From positions 1 to 64,000 of the forward strand of contig CAJXPB010000010.1 of the NCBI GenBank assembly GCA_913057905.1: 64,000 nucleotides of DNA. Reading direction: 5' to 3'. The stretch comes from an uncultured Pseudomonadota bacterium. Its GTDB lineage: Bacteria; Myxococcota_A; Bradymonadia; Bradymonadales; Bradymonadaceae. The position numbers and the translations under genes are program-made. The notes beneath the pieces are model-generated. The model saw nothing but the letters and a program-made list of their open reading frames with translations, did no database searches and had not been told where the DNA came from. Each line of letters begins with the position of its first letter. Position 1 is the stretch's first letter. Shown here piece after piece: positions 1-7,844 of this stretch.

Positions 1-45
1 GAGAGCTCTTTGAACCGGATCCGATCTGCGTTACACTCTGTATCC

Positions 46-120
46 ATCGGGCGGTTTGGGGTCTGGTATCGTAAGTGCTTGGTCTCACTACGATTTTACC
101 AGATCCACCGCCCGATTTTT
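46..120 (+). terminator. Long hairpin with T-tract, probable terminator of an upstream gene
   Basis: An outer 9-bp stem (46-54 with 108-116) and an inner 7-bp stem (62-68 with 97-103) are complementary. A further imperfect pairing (69-77 with 86-93) extends the hairpin, and five T follow at 116-120. This fits an intrinsic terminator for a gene left of the window. It separates that gene from the next coding region and leaves almost no room for a promoter. It lacks the conserved boxes of an integron attC site. Confidence 0.5.
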
Positions 121-136
121 AATGTCTTCGTGATAA

Positions 137-1990
137 ATGCGGGCTAGCGTCCAATGGGGAGAATCCGGGGTGCCCGTACCCGGTGTCGATGCTCAGCTCT
201 TTGAATGGCCTCACCCGTCTTTAAATGAGAGCGACGACCCCGGCACGGAATGGCCAATCGGCTCGAAGCCTCTTGAGGATTACTACTCGCGCACTGCCTC
301 CAACACGAATCTGCAAGGCAACCTATATTATGACCTCTACACAGGTGCCTGCATGGACGGTCCCGGGCGAGCGTCGGTCGACTCCGACGATTGGTACCGA
401 ATCGAAATGAGAAAAGATGGCTATGAGCCATACTTCAATTACCTGTACCATGACTATGACGAGGAGCGTCTGGTCGACGACTGGGGAGGCCAATGTTCGG
501 GGGTCAAGTGTGAAGCACCCCAGGGTCAGAAGCTACTCGACTATCTCGATTGGGGAACATTCAAGCTCTGGCCACACGATGAGGAGCGCGAAAAACTTCC
601 CGACTTGTTCGTCGATCGGCGCCAGTTCACAGCGGGAAATGATCGTACACTGGAGTGCGCCGTGATGGATCCGAGCACTGAAGGCTATGCTTCCTTGCTT
701 CAGACGGGTGAGACGGACCTGATCGCGCTCCGCGTCGGCACCTCCGTGGCGAACGTGGGAAGCGGTCCGCTTCACGTCGAACAGGCCGCGCCCGGCGACA
801 AGGCAGGCGAATGCGCCAACGGAGCATGGCCCTGCCCCGACGGCTTCACCTGTCAGGATTCTGACTGCGTCGCCGAGTCCTGCGGAACTGACGGCGACTG
901 TCCCGAAGACATGGAGTGCGGCTCCGACGGTGAATGTCGACTCCCCACCTGCACCTCCGACTCCGACTGCTGCGACGCGCAGGGCAACTGCGCCGGGGAC
1001 AGCCGCTCGTGCGAGTACTCGGGTACCTGCAAGCCGTACCTTCAGGTGCGTGGCCCAGAGCCGTCTCTCGACTGCTCGTCCGACGGGGACGGGTATTGTC
1101 GCTACAACGAAAATGTGTGCGAGGGTGATACCTGCAAGCATGAAGACTGTCAGGATGACTCGGATTGCAGCACGTCTGGCACTGTCTGCCATCCCGACCT
1201 CGGAAAGTGTGCGACACCAGAAGAGACAGATCGCTCTTGTGCGTCGGGCTCGGAGTGTAAGTCCGGTACATGCAACTTCGACACCAGCGAAGGGGTCTGT
1301 GAGCCGGCGACCCGCCAGGTCATCGAAACGGTCGAGCAAACCGATTCGTCTTGGATCGAAGCCGAGCCAAGCCGGGTCGCGTTGGATAACTCCTTCACCT
1401 TCCACTATGCGCACGACCACACACACCTCGACGAATTCGTCGAGCTAGAGCTTCGTGATCCTGACACGAACACCATTGTCGACGAAGGACAAAAAATCTC
1501 CTTCTGTCTGATGGACTCCCAGGAATTCGACAACGAGATCCGATACGAGGTGCGCGACGACCCGAGCGGCGACTGGGAAGAACAAACGGACGGAGATCCC
1601 TGCTACTTCACACAGGGGATCTCGCCAGGGTACAAAGACGTCTATGGCTCAGGCCTCCCAGGGCAGTCGATCCTTCTGGGTAAGCCCTCAAAGGTCGAGT
1701 CCGAGCTTGCTGGCGAAGACTTCGAAATCAAAGTCGAAGTCGACCCTGGGAAACACTTCATTGAGCGGACAAGGGCAAACAACACCGCCTCCGCCCTCTA
1801 CGAGGTGCCGGATTGGTCCTCCACCGGCTTTTGCGAGGCCACGCAAGAATGTCGTGGCTACCCCGCCGGGATCGACAACAAAAACGACAGACGGATCTGT
1901 GAGCGATACGCCAACTACTATTGCAACGAGGTCCAGTGGGACAGCTGGTGCGACAATTATCCCCCTAGAGCTGTAGGGTCGCATCATTGA
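137..1990 (+). CDS. Lysyl-oxidase-family protein with Cys-rich insert, 5' end apparently missing
   Basis: The 617-residue product starts with a carboxypeptidase-regulatory-like strand region (about 5-110). A lysyl oxidase (PF01186-type) domain then seems split in two. The first part (about 154-215) contains LPDLFVD and NVGSGPLHV. A Cys-rich EGF-like stretch follows (225-390), then the catalytic half (about 418-556). The copper site is seen as HDHTH (H426, H428, H430). The two residues that form the lysine-tyrosylquinone cofactor in animal enzymes align with K453 (in EGQKISFCLMD) and Y503 (in GISPGYKDVYG). Such enzymes oxidatively deaminate amines or peptidyl lysine outside the cell. There is no signal peptide: ATG 137 directly follows an in-frame TAA and no frame upstream encodes a leader. 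The gene is therefore either 5'-truncated or exported in another way. Its stop overlaps the next gene. The family call is firm; whether it is active is uncertain. Confidence 0.72.
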   Translation: MRASVQWGESGVPVPGVDAQLFEWPHPSLNESDDPGTEWPIGSKPLEDYYSRTASNTNLQGNLYYDLYTGACMDGPGRASVDSDDWYRIEMRKDGYEPYFNYLYHDYDEERLVDDWGGQCSGVKCEAPQGQKLLDYLDWGTFKLWPHDEEREKLPDLFVDRRQFTAGNDRTLECAVMDPSTEGYASLLQTGETDLIALRVGTSVANVGSGPLHVEQAAPGDKAGECANGAWPCPDGFTCQDSDCVAESCGTDGDCPEDMECGSDGECRLPTCTSDSDCCDAQGNCAGDSRSCEYSGTCKPYLQVRGPEPSLDCSSDGDGYCRYNENVCEGDTCKHEDCQDDSDCSTSGTVCHPDLGKCATPEETDRSCASGSECKSGTCNFDTSEGVCEPATRQVIETVEQTDSSWIEAEPSRVALDNSFTFHYAHDHTHLDEFVELELRDPDTNTIVDEGQKISFCLMDSQEFDNEIRYEVRDDPSGDWEEQTDGDPCYFTQGISPGYKDVYGSGLPGQSILLGKPSKVESELAGEDFEIKVEVDPGKHFIERTRANNTASALYEVPDWSSTGFCEATQECRGYPAGIDNKNDRRICERYANYYCNEVQWDSWCDNYPPRAVGSHH

Positions 1991-2850
1991 GACAATCCCT
2001 CCTCCCTTCCCTGGTAGTCCTGATCCTCCTCGCCGGCTGTCCCGGAGAGCCTCCGGGCTCACCGGACGGCTGGGGGTTTGACCGTGATGCGACGGTCGAC
2101 ACCGGCGATCCTGGGGACGCCTCGGATACGTCCGACACGCGGGATGCGCTCGACACCTCGGAGTGCGGCGAATGCGAGACGGGACAATACTGCAGCCCTC
2201 GCGGCCGATGCGAACCACGCCGAAGGTGTAGATACGAAAACCACGCCCTGTGCCCGCCCGGTCATTGGTGCGACGAAGACGACGACGTCTGCAGACCGAG
2301 CCAGGGAAAAGCGGTCGGGGAACCCTGTGAAGATGGCTACGAGTGCGCCTCCGGCGAGTGCGATGCGACGGGAGAGGGATGTGTACGGACATGCCTCTCG
2401 GATGCCGACTGTCCGGCGTCCGACGAGATGTGTGACTACTCGACGCAGAGAGACCACGTGATATGCGCCGACTACTACACCTGCAGTGTCTCGTGTTCGG
2501 ACCAAGGGACCTGCGACTACGACGAGTGCCGCCCGCCGCTGTGCTACCGAACGGCGGACTGCCCAAAGGGAGATTGTCTTCTGTATCCCGGATGGTATGG
2601 AGCCCGAGACAAGCTCGGCCAGTGCAACCTCCAGAGCGATTCCCTGTGTGAAGGCTACGAATTTCGAATTAACGAAGAAGATCCCTACTGCCGAATTCCT
2701 ATCGACTGCTGGGGCATCTACGGCGATGTCGAGGACCCGTGTCCGGAGGGCTACGAGTGCGTCCACGACGGGAACACTACCAACAGCCCCAGCGCCACCG
2801 AATTCTGCGCCCGCCGGGTGACCGAGGGCGAGTGGTCACGCCCGGACTGA
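1987..2850 (+). CDS. Cys-rich lipoprotein of unknown function
   Basis: The 287-residue product has a clear lipoprotein signal (hydrophobic LLPSLVVLILLAGC, lipidated Cys about residue 17). An Asp/Thr-rich linker follows (about 30-57), then a domain with more than 30 cysteines in CxxG..C and DxDCP spacing, as in EGF-like or Dickkopf-like repeats of myxobacterial surface proteins. TTG 1987 is the only in-frame start that gives a complete leader. It overlaps the preceding stop as TTGA, so translation is probably coupled to the lysyl-oxidase gene. The Cys-rich part resembles the insert of that neighbour, which suggests they work together at the cell surface. The exact role is unknown. Confidence 0.75.
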   Translation: MRQSLLPSLVVLILLAGCPGEPPGSPDGWGFDRDATVDTGDPGDASDTSDTRDALDTSECGECETGQYCSPRGRCEPRRRCRYENHALCPPGHWCDEDDDVCRPSQGKAVGEPCEDGYECASGECDATGEGCVRTCLSDADCPASDEMCDYSTQRDHVICADYYTCSVSCSDQGTCDYDECRPPLCYRTADCPKGDCLLYPGWYGARDKLGQCNLQSDSLCEGYEFRINEEDPYCRIPIDCWGIYGDVEDPCPEGYECVHDGNTTNSPSATEFCARRVTEGEWSRPD

Positions 2851-2885
2851 CTACTGGCGAGCGAGGGTTCTTTAGTCAGGTCCGG
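2842..2885. terminator. Inverted repeat between convergent reading frames
   Basis: CCGGACTGACTA (2842-2853) pairs with TAGTCAGGTCCGG (2873-2885), 12 bp with a single bulge. It covers the stop codon of the plus-strand lipoprotein gene and ends just before the stop of the minus-strand remnant. There is no T-tract, so it could be a two-way terminator of low strength or only a stable RNA end. Confidence 0.35.
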
Positions 2886-2890
2886 CGCAT

Positions 2891-3305
2891 CTACTTCGCG
2901 ACCATCTCTACGGTGGTCGTTTGTCTCGCCCGAATACGCACGACCTTCTTGGCCACCGCCCGCTCACCCTGCCGCATCTCCAGGGTATGGCGTCCCCGGA
3001 TTTTCTCAGCCCGCAAGCCCGAGTTCCCACAACGAGTCACTCGAAAACCTCGTCTTGCCGGCAGGGCTCAGAAACTCATCTCGGGCATCTAACCACGTCT
3101 CTCGCCGGTCCCCATAGGCCTCTGCGACCCACTGAGCGCGGCGTGGTAGCGCCTGACCCCAAAGGGACCTCTCGGCATCAGAACGCGTTCCAATTGCTCG
3201 TGCAGCCTTCGTTGAGTCAATCCCGTTCAGCGCAAGCCCAAAGTTGACCGGTTCGACGTGTCTGATTGCCGGTGCATGCTGTACTTCCGGGGCGGGACGA
3301 CCCAA
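2891..3305 (-). pseudogene. Frameshifted remnant, PEGA-like C-terminus
   Basis: Read on the minus strand, codons from 3305 to about 3010 give a protein-like sequence (including DSTKAARAIGTRSDAERS and DARDEFLSPAGKTRF) that ends in a TGA at about 3006. Shifting the frame near 3010-3020 continues without a stop to TAG 2891-2893. It reads KIRGRHTLEMRQGERAVAKK and then VVRIRARQTTTVEMVAK, the typical strand pattern of a PEGA-type tail. The two halves look like one gene broken by a one-base change. The 5' end is not identifiable, so the gene is probably truncated too. PEGA tails often end surface or kinase-linked proteins; the parent function is not recognised. Confidence 0.35.
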
Positions 3306-3762
3306 TCTGTGACGGACTATACCTCTACGCCCATGGAATCACTGCGGATTCTGTGGGCTAATGGGTCTTCTTTTCTGCCTGAAGACCCGTTCTAAATGTT
3401 TTGGTGGGGTGCTGTGAGCGTCGTTCTGGCGAGCCGACGCACTGCGTTCATCGAGACCTCGACGGGCCTCGTTGCGCCGAGCTATGCCCTGCACGGCCCC
3501 CGTCCGTCTCCAGGCTCGTCATCGCCCAGCCATCATCAGGCATGCTCGCCCGCGGAATCTGGCTACCTGTAGAGGGCCCCTTGCGGCCGCGGGGGACAAA
3601 TGCGCCCCAGACTTTTCCAATCCCGGCGCCTGGCCGCCTGCATGAAGAGCTGCCGTTCACCAGTGAGTGCAACGATTTGATCGACCAAAGTAGTATGTTA
3701 CTTATTGTGTAGATATCTTTCGACATTGTGCGGTGCGATCCGTTCTCTACACATTTAGCCTC
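3306..3762. other. Intergenic stretch with no recognisable gene
   Basis: No open frame here has a credible product, start signal or family feature. The last 90 bases are AT-rich and probably hold the promoter of the following secreted-protein gene, but no good -35/-10 pair stands out. The only clear structure is the hairpin at 3363-3388. Confidence 0.5.
3363..3400 (+). terminator. Terminator-like hairpin
   Basis: GGGTCTTC (3363-3370) and GAAGACCC (3381-3388) form a perfect 8-bp stem with a 10-nt loop, followed by a moderately T-rich tail up to 3400. No plus-strand gene ends nearby. It may be left from a lost gene or end a small RNA. Confidence 0.3.
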
Positions 3763-3775
3763 AAGGAGGCTTGCG

Positions 3776-4408
3776 ATGAATGTGACCGACGCGTGTTCAT
3801 TATTCGTCGCCACCTGTGCAGCCCTCGTATGCCTTGCGGTCCCGGAAGATGGGTCCGCACAGGCTTGGGAAGATTTAACCTGTGATCGAGGCGCCCCGGA
3901 AGGCCGAGACGCCTGTGATGCGACCCCGTTTGACAGCGCAAACGCCGGCTCAACCTCGGCGGAATCGTACCACTACACCACCGACCACACGATGACATCT
4001 CGACAATTCCTTTACGGTGACCTTGGAGGTCCTGGCTCAAACTTCTTCTCACTTGCCACCTACACGAACGTCGGAAAGGCGCTTGAGTTTTTCTGCGACG
4101 GCGCGGTCGTCGAATTGCCAAGCGGCGAGCCTCGCGACTATGTCACATTCGTCTTCTCCGAGTTCTCCGGTGATTCGAATGGCGTCAACTTTCTGGCTGT
4201 CAATGCCTCCGGAACCGTCATCGATGAAGCTACCAGGCGGGCCCCGACCACCGAGTTCGAAGTAGTCACACTCGGGCCGCACCCCAGAAGCAGTTCATCT
4301 TATGACATCCAGAAAGTGTATATGTGGCATGTCGATGACACGTGCAGTATCGACTGCGCCGAACCGGTAATTAGCGAGGTGCGCGCCTGTGACGTGAACT
4401 TTCCCTGA
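3776..4408 (+). CDS. Secreted protein, paralogue of the product at 6607-7215
   Basis: ATG 3776 is chosen because AAGGAGG lies six bases upstream (3763-3769) and it gives a proper signal peptide (hydrophobic core to about residue 27, likely cleavage after GSAQA). The 210-residue product has no family I recognise. Its C-terminal half aligns with the product at 6607-7215: CDGAVVELPS with CDATKIELPN, DYVTF with RYVTF, LAVNASGTVIDE with LAVDNNGDIVDQ, and the ending ISEVRACD with IGEIRACG. Conserved cysteines and the strand pattern suggest a small disulfide-bonded beta-sandwich, probably outside the cell. A calcium-repeat lipoprotein gene follows after 13 bp, so the three may form one unit. Confidence 0.7.
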   Translation: MNVTDACSLFVATCAALVCLAVPEDGSAQAWEDLTCDRGAPEGRDACDATPFDSANAGSTSAESYHYTTDHTMTSRQFLYGDLGGPGSNFFSLATYTNVGKALEFFCDGAVVELPSGEPRDYVTFVFSEFSGDSNGVNFLAVNASGTVIDEATRRAPTTEFEVVTLGPHPRSSSSYDIQKVYMWHVDDTCSIDCAEPVISEVRACDVNFP

Positions 4409-4421
4409 CTGGTGGCTGGCT

Positions 4422-6563
4422 ATGAGTCATCGATTCCTACGTGGCTGGGGGAGAGGCCTCGTGAGCATCTGCATCGCGTTGCTCGGAGTCCAGGCCATCG
4501 GATGCGAGGGTCCCGTGCCCGCGGACCCTGCAGCCGATGCCAGCCCCTCGGATGCGGAGGTCTCGGACGCCGGGGACCTCGGGACTGAGGATGCCGACGC
4601 GGCGGCGGACGCATCCGTCGCGCGTGACGTCCATGATGCCTCGGACACATCCGAAGACACCGCCGATGGCCCCGCAGACACGCCATCGCCCGACACCGGC
4701 CCCTGCGCGCCGGACGCGACGGCGGATCGCGACGGGGATGGGCTGCGGGACTGTAAAGAGGCCACTCTGTGTACCGACCCACTGGACGGCGATACCGACG
4801 GCGACGGGCTCAGTGACCTCGAGGAGCTGGGCCACGGCACAGACCCCTGCGATCCTGATACCGACGGCGATGGGGTCTCGGACTACCGAGAGATACAGGT
4901 CGGCCTAAACCCGACCGACAAGACGACCTATGGCGACACACCCGACAGCGAGCAGTGGCTCGCCCGGGCCTGCCGCCAGCACAGCCCCCGAGACGTCAAC
5001 TACTACACCTCGGGGCCCGGCAACTGGACGATCGCGCTGCCCAAAAGCATGTCCAACTACCAGACCCTGCCGACCCCGGGTTACTCGGCGCCTCCGGCCG
5101 TGGGCATCTACGGGGACCCGCTTCGAAACCTCGTGGGCATGGTCCTGGCGGTCAGGGCCCCGAACGGCAACGCCAATCCGACCGATGCGTTGGATGGGCC
5201 GCTGCGCCAGGCCGTCGATGCCCAGGGCGACATTACCCTCAACTACCTGGACGGGACCGACACGACCCACGACGGCAAACTCGCCGCCAATCTGGACTTG
5301 GAGGTCACGACCGATCAGCCCACCACTGCCAAGAAGCTGCGCGAGCAAATCCTCTATGCGGTCTCTTCAACACTGGAGCCCGGCGACGTCCAGAACCTCC
5401 CGTCGACGGTCGGGCCTGAGGATACGAAGTTTCGCATCGAGGCGACCGCGCTGCGCCGACGCCCCGCCTCCCGCCCGGCCAACGTCCTGTACTCGATCAA
5501 CATCGTGCCGACCTCGATCTACCGGAGTCGAGCCAGCGTCCAGCGCGCCATCGACGACCTCTCGAACGGCTCGCATCTGGCCGATGCGTCAGCGTCGGCC
5601 CTCCCGAACTGCCACCGCCAGGTGCTGACGACTCAGTCCTCGAAGGTCGATTTCTTCTGGGTGCTTTCCTGGCAACCGAGTATCGCCGAGGAAGTGAAAT
5701 TTATCGACACATTCGCCGCCGACTTCGCAAGCGATCTCAAAGCAAGCCGCATCGACTATCGCTTTGGGGTCACGCAGTCTTGCCCTGTAGACGATGGGCT
5801 TATGAATCTTCCGCCTGGGTGGCACCGGGACGCACAAACACTCAGAAACGAGGTAGAACTGGCGTATACCTGCGCCCCCGCGAATCCCGCGACCCGTTGG
5901 CTCTGCAATGCATGGGGGCAAGGTACATACCCCATCCAAAACGCCTGGGAAGGCGTCGGGCACATGAAGGGACTCGGGGGCTCCAACCCGACGCCTGATG
6001 AGGCATTGCGGGCGGATGCCGAACTTTTCACCATTATCATCAATAATGAGCCGGCGTTGGGGCCTAAACGTACTCAAGCCATCAAGACTTTGTCCTCCTG
6101 GTCGACGGTCTTTAGCTATATTCCCTACACCCCCAGTGCCATCGACGGCAGTACTCGCATCTGCAGTGGCTCTTTCACCGGACCGCAAGATCTAAACCCC
6201 TACAAAAAGGTGGCTGCCGAGTCGGGAGGCGCCTTTGTCGATATGTGCCTCTTTCGCGACGGCAAAGAGATGCTCGACCGGATCTTCGAGAAGGCGCTGG
6301 CTGAGACATCTGCCTACAAACTGCCGAAACGCCCGATCTCGAGCACCCTGGAGGTCTACATGAATGGCCAATGGGTGCCTCGAAGCGAGGACGATGGCTA
6401 CACCTATTCATCCGGCTCAAATAGCCTGGTCTTTCACGGCAGCTACAAACCATCCCGCAACATCGCCGACAACGGGCCCCCGTCTCTGATCGCGGTCCAC
6501 TACGACACCTACATCGCCGGCTGCAAGGCGACCGGCGACGTCGATACGTGTGCTCGCCCCTAG
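4422..6563 (+). CDS. Lipoprotein with calcium-binding (TSP3-like) repeats and a vWA-like domain
   Basis: The 713-residue product begins with a lipoprotein signal (Cys about 28). An Asp/Ala-rich linker (30-95) follows, then three thrombospondin-type-3-like calcium repeats at about 102-160 (DRDGDGLRD, DTDGDGLSD, DTDGDGVSD). A central region is of unknown fold. A von Willebrand A-like domain starts near residue 407 (KVDFFWVLSWQPSIAEE). Myxococcal relatives usually have a metal-binding DxSxS motif there; here it reads SWQPS, so the metal site is probably lost. The C-terminus (LEVYMNGQWVPRS and LVFHGSYKPS) matches the usual ending of such vWA lipoproteins. It probably acts as a surface adhesin or scaffold; the partner is unknown. 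Two related secreted proteins flank it. Confidence 0.75.
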   Translation: MSHRFLRGWGRGLVSICIALLGVQAIGCEGPVPADPAADASPSDAEVSDAGDLGTEDADAAADASVARDVHDASDTSEDTADGPADTPSPDTGPCAPDATADRDGDGLRDCKEATLCTDPLDGDTDGDGLSDLEELGHGTDPCDPDTDGDGVSDYREIQVGLNPTDKTTYGDTPDSEQWLARACRQHSPRDVNYYTSGPGNWTIALPKSMSNYQTLPTPGYSAPPAVGIYGDPLRNLVGMVLAVRAPNGNANPTDALDGPLRQAVDAQGDITLNYLDGTDTTHDGKLAANLDLEVTTDQPTTAKKLREQILYAVSSTLEPGDVQNLPSTVGPEDTKFRIEATALRRRPASRPANVLYSINIVPTSIYRSRASVQRAIDDLSNGSHLADASASALPNCHRQVLTTQSSKVDFFWVLSWQPSIAEEVKFIDTFAADFASDLKASRIDYRFGVTQSCPVDDGLMNLPPGWHRDAQTLRNEVELAYTCAPANPATRWLCNAWGQGTYPIQNAWEGVGHMKGLGGSNPTPDEALRADAELFTIIINNEPALGPKRTQAIKTLSSWSTVFSYIPYTPSAIDGSTRICSGSFTGPQDLNPYKKVAAESGGAFVDMCLFRDGKEMLDRIFEKALAETSAYKLPKRPISSTLEVYMNGQWVPRSEDDGYTYSSGSNSLVFHGSYKPSRNIADNGPPSLIAVHYDTYIAGCKATGDVDTCARP

Positions 6564-6606
6564 TGGTTTGCGTTCATTGTGTCTCTATCTTCAGAGGAGT
6601 GCGAAA

Positions 6607-7215
6607 ATGCTGAAACCAAACCGTCTCAACTCGCTTCTGCTTTCGATTGTGGCGGCCGGATTTGTTCTGATCGGATTCGCTTCGACCGCCTCGGCCTAGG
6701 CCAGCAGTGGCCCGATGTGCTCGGTGGTCAGTCCGGATCGGTGTTACGTTGAGACATTCGACGGCGCATCCAGCGGCAACAAGGGGACATCGTGGACGTC
6801 GCCGAATGGCTGGGATTTTGATGTCTTCAACTACGTCTCCGACATCGTCGTGAAGACTGGTTACACTGACTTCGGAACGGCAGTCAAAATTGGCTGCGAT
6901 GCGACAAAGATTGAGCTTCCCAACGACGACATCCGCTACGTGACATTCCTGGTGAACGGAGACACTCCAGGACAGGGGTGGATGGATATACTGGCGGTCG
7001 ACAACAATGGAGACATTGTCGACCAGACCTACCGATTCAACGCTGACAGTCACGGGGCCGAGGCCGTCTATCTCGGCCCCATCGACGCAAACGATGCAGC
7101 GCTCGACAAGATCGTGATTCATACCATCCGCGACCCCGATGTCGCCTGTCAGCCTCTCTGCAGCAACATCAACATCGGGGAAATTCGGGCCTGTGGCCGA
7201 CCGCGAACAAACTGA
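6607..7215 (+). pseudogene. Secreted protein gene with in-frame TAG at the signal-peptide junction
   Basis: ATG 6607, preceded by GAGGAG (6594-6599), opens a textbook signal peptide of 30 codons ending TASA. Codon 31 is TAG (6697-6699), after which the same frame runs on for 172 codons to 7215. The downstream part is a clear paralogue of the product at 3776-4408 (IELPN, YVTFLV, LAVDNNGDIVDQ, IGEIRACG). A CAG-to-TAG change would explain it, since ASA-QA is a very common cleavage junction and the paralogue reads GSAQA. The internal ATG 6715 could give a 166-residue product, but that would lack a leader. So the gene is either a recent nonsense mutant, read through at TAG, or carries a sequencing error. 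Apart from this codon it looks intact. Confidence 0.7.
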
Positions 7216-7490
7216 CCACTACTCGAAATACTCGCCGTGTCCAGTCGTTCCGCCGATAACAATAGGAGCCCGGGCATCTCAACAGCGGCTCTAAGAGTGG
7301 CGGAAAACGGGCGTCACTCCACGCCACGCGCCTGGGTCCGGGCTCAATGTGGTCCGACTGAAGGTTCCATCCGCGTTCTGGAACGGTTGTTGATCAGATC
7401 GCGGTTCGATTTGCGGCTATAGCGGAGTTGAGAGAACAGGTCAGCGTCAGGGGATGTCGGAAGGCCTTTCACTTTCTTGAGGACAGGTAT
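7216..7490. other. Non-coding stretch before transposase remnant
   Basis: No credible gene, repeat or RNA is visible. It probably includes the decayed 3' flank of the insertion element whose transposase remnant follows. Confidence 0.4.
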
Positions 7491-7720
7491 TCAGGGACAG
7501 CCGCGGACACGCTTCGCGATGTCGGCAAACGTTTCTTTGTTCGGGAAGCCACTTACCAGGTAATACCAGACCCGTCTGGCCGAGGCGGCAATCTGTGCGC
7601 CGATCTTGAGGAGGTCGTTCAGTTGGGGCTCGGCCTAGGCATTGGCCCATTCGATCCCCTTGAGAGCGTATCGACGCAGCAGAGACCCCGTTAGTACTCG
7701 CGAGCGCCACACGGAGTCCG
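7491..7720 (-). pseudogene. C-terminal remnant of a DDE transposase (IS4/IS1380-like)
   Basis: Read on the minus strand, the frame ending at TGA (7491-7493) encodes LNDLLKIGAQIAASARRVWY followed by YLVSGFPNKETFADIAKRV. This is the characteristic tail of IS1380/IS4-type transposases (LLKIGAR..xS.RR.W..L...FP.xExF). It is interrupted by an in-frame TAG at 7635-7637; upstream of it the frame continues as RRYALKGIEWANA. The catalytic DDE core is absent and no terminal inverted repeats were found. It is a dead fragment that marks past insertion next to the recombinase gene. Confidence 0.55.
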
Positions 7721-7736
7721 TTTTGCGTGATAGAGT

Positions 7737-7768
7737 GATGGCTCAATTAACTCTGCTCAGGAGCCATC
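7737..7768. repeat. 8-bp inverted repeat
   Basis: GATGGCTC (7737-7744) and GAGCCATC (7761-7768) are perfectly inverted around a 16-bp spacer. The right arm covers the spacer and ribosome-binding region of the short ORF at 7769. It could be an operator or a trace of an insertion boundary. Confidence 0.3.
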
Positions 7769-7831
7769 ATGACGGACATCGACGCCATCAAACGGCGGGC
7801 CGACAAGCGTACCAACAGCAGCGATCCGTAA
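7769..7831 (+). CDS. 20-codon ORF with strong ribosome-binding site, probably a truncated gene
   Basis: ATG 7769 follows CAGGAG with five bases of spacing and encodes a 20-residue basic peptide (MTDIDAIKRRADKRTNSSDP) before TAA. The good initiation signal and ordinary protein-like start suggest the 5' stub of a longer gene cut off by recombination beside the recombinase. A genuine small peptide is possible but unsupported. Confidence 0.25.
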   Translation: MTDIDAIKRRADKRTNSSDP

Positions 7832-7844
7832 GCGCTTCCGGTAC

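Noticed and set aside
46-120. Integron attC site
   Set aside because: A long imperfect hairpin is present, but the conserved GTTRRRY/RYYYAAC boxes are absent, and a T-tract follows as in a terminator.
3448-3813. Minus-strand 121-codon frame overlapping the secreted-protein start
   Set aside because: It has no family feature or good start signal and overlaps the well-supported plus-strand gene.
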